Assembly (NCBI GenBank): GCA_030998225.1 | Contig: JAPYXD010000472.1 | Span: 1-64,000 of the forward strand | DNA length: 64,000 nucleotides | Direction of reading: 5' to 3' | Source: Diplolepis rosae | Taxonomy: Eukaryota > Arthropoda > Insecta > Hymenoptera > Diplolepididae | Shown here: positions 60,901 to 64,000 of the stretch, one piece after another | How the letters are laid out: each line of letters begins with the position of its first letter | How positions within the stretch are numbered: the stretch's first letter is position 1 | Program-made: the position numbers and the translations under genes | The notes under the pieces: model-generated | Databases searched by the model: none | What the model saw: only the letters and a program-made list of their open reading frames with translations | What the model was told of the DNA's origin: nothing

Positions 60901-63900
60901 GAGATCTCTAAAATATGTACTAGGTATCAAAAATTTTCAGTTCTCAGCTTAAGTTCCCTGAGGAAGATGGTTTTTATGCACCTGGACTACTAGATATAAT
61001 TTTTAGAATGACTGGACCACTGAAATACCATTCGGATATCTTAAATTTTAGTTCTCAGCTTAAGTTCCCTGAGGAAGATGGTTTTTAAGCACCTGGACTA
61101 CTAGATATAATTTTCAAAATGACGAGATCTCTAAAATATAATCCAGGTATCCTTAATTTCAGTTGTCAGCTTAAGTTCCCTGAGGAAGATGTATTTTAGG
61201 CACCTGGACTACTAGATATAATTTTTAGAATGACTGGACCACTGAAATACCATTCGGATATTTTAAATTTTAGTTCTCAGCTTAAGTTCCCTGAGGAAGA
61301 TGTATTTTAGGTACTTGGACTACTAAATATAATTTTTAAAATGACGAGATCTCTAAAATATGTACTAGGTATCAAAAATTTCAGTTCTCGGCTTAACTTC
61401 CCTGAGGAAGATGTATTTTAGGCACCTGGACTACTAGATATAATTTTTAGAATGACTGGACCACTGAAATACCATTCGGATATCTTAAATTTTAGTTCGC
61501 AGCTTAAGTTCCCTGAGGAAGATGTATTTAGGTACTTGGACTACTAAATATAATTCTTAAAATGACGAGATCTCTAAAATATGTACTAGGTATCAAAAAT
61601 TTTCAGTTCTCAGCTTATGTTCCCTGAGGAAGATGGTTTTTAAGCACCTGGACTACTAGATATAATTTTCAAAATGACAAGATCTCTAAAATATGTACTA
61701 GGTATCATAAATTTCAGTTCTCAGCTTAAGTTCCCTGAGGAGGATGGTTTTTAAGCACCTGGACTACTAGATATAATTTTTAAAATGACGAGATCTCTAA
61801 AATATAATCCAGGTATCCTTAATTTCAGTTCTCAGCTTAAGTTCCCTGAGGAAGATGTATTTTAGGCACCTGGACTACTAGATATAATTTTTAGAATGAC
61901 TGGACCACTGAAATACCATTCGGATATCTTAAATTTTAGTTCTCAGCTTAAGTTCCCTGAGGAAGATGTATTTAGGTACTTGGACTACTAAATATAATTC
62001 TTAAAATGACGAGATCTCTAAAATATGTACTAGGTATCAAAAATTTTCAGTTCTCAGCTTAAGTTCCCTGAGGAAGATGGTTTTTAAGCACCTGGACTAC
62101 TAGATATAATTTTCAAAATGTCGAGATCTCTAAAATATGTACAAGGTATCATAAATTTCAGTTCTCAGCTTAAGTTCCCTGAGGAAGATGTATTTTAGGT
62201 ACTTGGACTAATAAATATAATTTTTAAAATGACGAGATCTCTAAAATATGTACTAGGTATCTTAATTTTCAGTTCTCAGCTTAAGTTCCCTGAGGAAGAT
62301 GGTTTTTAAGCACCTGGACTACTAGATATAATTTTCAAAATGACGGGATCTCTAAAATATAATCCAGGTATCCTTAATTTCAGTTCTCAGCTTAAGTTCC
62401 CTGAGGAAGATGTATTTTAGGCACCTGGACTACTAGATATATTTTTTATACTCACTGGACCACTGAAATACCATTCGGATATCTTAAATTTTAGTTCTCA
62501 GCTTAAGTTCCCTGAGGAAGATGTAATTTAGGAGTTTGGACTACTAAATATAATTTTTAAAATGACGAGATCTCTAAAATACGTACTAGGTTTCATAAAT
62601 TTCAGTTCTCGGCTTAAGTTCCCTGAGGAAGATGTATTTTAGGTACTTGGACTACTAAATATAATTTTTAAAATGACGAGATCTCTAAAATATGTACTAG
62701 GTATCTTAATTTTCAGTTCTCAGCTTAAGTTCCCTGAGGAAGAGGTTTTTTAAGCACCTGGACTACTAAATATAATTTTTAAAATGACGAGATCTCTAAA
62801 ATATGTACTAGGTATCATAAATTTCAGTTCTCAGCTTAAGTTCCCTGAGGAAGATGTATTTTAGGCACTTGGACTACTAAATATAATTTTTAAAATGACG
62901 AGATCTCTAAAATATGTACTAGGTATCTTAATTTTCAGTTCTCAGCTTAAGTTCCCTGAGGAAGATGGTTTTTAAGCACCTGGACTACTAGATATAATTT
63001 TCAAAATGACGAGATCTCTAAAATATAATCCAGGTATCCTTAATTTCAGTTCTCAGCTTAAGTTCCCTGAGGAAGATGTATTTTAGGCACCTGGACTACT
63101 AGATATAATTTTTAGAATGACTGGACCACTGAAATACCATTCGGATATCTTAAATTTTAGTTCTCAGCTTAAGTTCCCTGAGGAAGATGTATTTTAGGTA
63201 CTTGGACTACTAAATATAATTTTTAAAATGACGAGATCTCTAAAATATGTACTAGGTATCAAAAATTTTCAGTTCTCAGCTTAAGTTCCCTGAGTAAGAT
63301 GGTTTTTAAGCACCTGGACTACTAGATATAATTTTCAAAATGACGAGATCTCTAAAATATGTACTAGGTATCATAAATTTCAGTTCTCAGCTTAAGTTCC
63401 CTGAGGAAGATGTATTTTAGGTACTTGGACTACTAAATATAATTTTTAAAATGACGAGATCTCTAAAATATGTACTAGGTATCTTAATTTTCAGTTCTCA
63501 GCTTAAGTTCCCTGAGGAAGATGGTTTTTAAGCACCTGGACTACTAGATATAATTTTCAAAATGACGAGATCTCTAAAATATAATCCAGGTATCCTTAAT
63601 TTCAGTTCTCAGCTTAAGTTCCCTGAGGAAGATGTATTTTAGGCACCTGGACTACTAGATATAATTTTTAGAATGACTGGACCACTGAAATACCATTCGG
63701 ATATGTTAAATTTTAGTTCTCAGCTTAAGTTCCCTGAGGAAGATATATTTTAGGTACTTGGACTACTAAATATAATTTTTAAAATGACGAGATCTCTAAA
63801 ATATGTACTAGGTATCATAAATTTCAGTTCTCGGCTTAAGTTCCCTGAGGAAGATGTATTTTAGGCACCTGGACTACTAGATATAATTTTTAGAATGACT

Positions 63901-64000
63901 GGACCACTGAAATACCATTCGGATATCTTAAATTTTAGTTCTCAGCTTCAGTTCCCTGAGGAAGATGTATTTAGGTACTTGGACTACTAAATATAATTCT
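60901..64000 (+). repeat. Regular A/B/C satellite at the right end
   Basis: The final stretch shows little decay and a simple order. Near the end, A (63117), B with ATCAAAAATT, B with ATCATAAA, B with ATCTTAATT, C, then A again (63672) form a five-monomer repeat of 555 bp. Several A copies carry the one-T deletion and ATTCTTAAA. The array continues past the window edge, because the last base lies inside a junction. No flanking unique DNA was reached. Confidence 0.83.

Larger units (their letters stand above)
1..64000 (+). repeat. 111-bp satellite DNA array spanning the whole window
   Basis: The same unit recurs from the first to the last base. ATG anchors at 9, 120, 231, 342 and 453 are exactly 111 bp apart, and the spacing stays at 110-112 bp elsewhere. 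All copies point the same way, and I saw no reverse-complement monomer and no unique sequence between copies. Each unit has a variable 5' part (positions 1-42), a conserved core (43-72), a tail with four recurrent haplotypes (73-111) and an AT-rich junction of the form ATATAATTTTCAAA. GC is about 33% (37 of 111 in one type B copy). This is the form of constitutive heterochromatin satellite in eukaryotes. Whether it is centromeric cannot be told from sequence. No gene or RNA gene is present in any stretch of the window. Confidence 0.98.

Noticed and set aside
1..64000. CRISPR array
   Set aside because: Direct repeats are regular, but the sequence between any chosen repeats is itself repetitive and not unique, and there are no cas genes or leader.
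1..64000. Transposon, retroelement or viral sequence
   Set aside because: No terminal repeats, target-site duplications, poly-A tails or polymerase-like frames were seen on either strand. All sequence is assignable to the monomer.
1..64000. Species or named satellite identification
   Set aside because: I do not recognise the 111-bp monomer. Composition and period alone fit many insects, other invertebrates and plants. A search of the consensus against satellite databases would be needed.

Overview
The whole 64 kb window is one uninterrupted tandem satellite array. The basic unit is 111 bp, about 33% GC by hand count of one copy. Every copy I read lies head to tail on the + strand, giving roughly 575 copies. 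I found no protein-coding gene, RNA gene, transposon, CRISPR array or unique spacer. An AT-rich satellite of this length with multi-monomer higher-order structure points to eukaryotic constitutive heterochromatin (pericentromeric, centromeric or subtelomeric). The sequence alone does not identify the species, and I do not recognise the monomer as a named satellite family.

The phase used here starts each monomer at the ATG of ATGAC. Three main subfamilies differ in monomer positions 4-42. Type A begins ATGACTGGACCACTG. Type B begins ATGACGAGATCTCT and carries TATGTACTAGG. Type C begins ATGACGGGATCTCT or ATGACGAGATCTCT and carries ATAATCCAGG or ATAGTCCAGG. All share a strongly conserved core at positions 43-72 (AGTTCTCAGCTTAAG followed by TTCCCTGAGGAAGAT). 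Length variants of 110 and 112 bp come from single-base indels at two recurrent sites.

Layout. About 0.1-1.6 kb is repeated at 6.1-7.6 kb (offset 5,995 bp). From 7,445 to 20,781 there are two adjacent copies of a roughly 6.6 kb block of about 59-61 monomers. From about 21.9 to 29.4 kb there is another long duplication (offset about 4,667 bp). From 25.4 kb onward a recognisable cassette of about six monomers recurs, settling at 53-60 kb into units of 15-16 monomers (1,665-1,778 bp). The last 3 kb is a more regular mixture of A, B and C monomers. A few single monomers are strongly diverged (for example 52,885-53,000), and no foreign DNA was seen.

Because 111 is a multiple of 3, one reading frame runs in register through the array. 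It is stopped once per monomer at codon 27 (TAA or TAG). The few 61-73 codon open frames arise only where that stop is mutated. I regard them as by-products of the repeat and have annotated no CDS.
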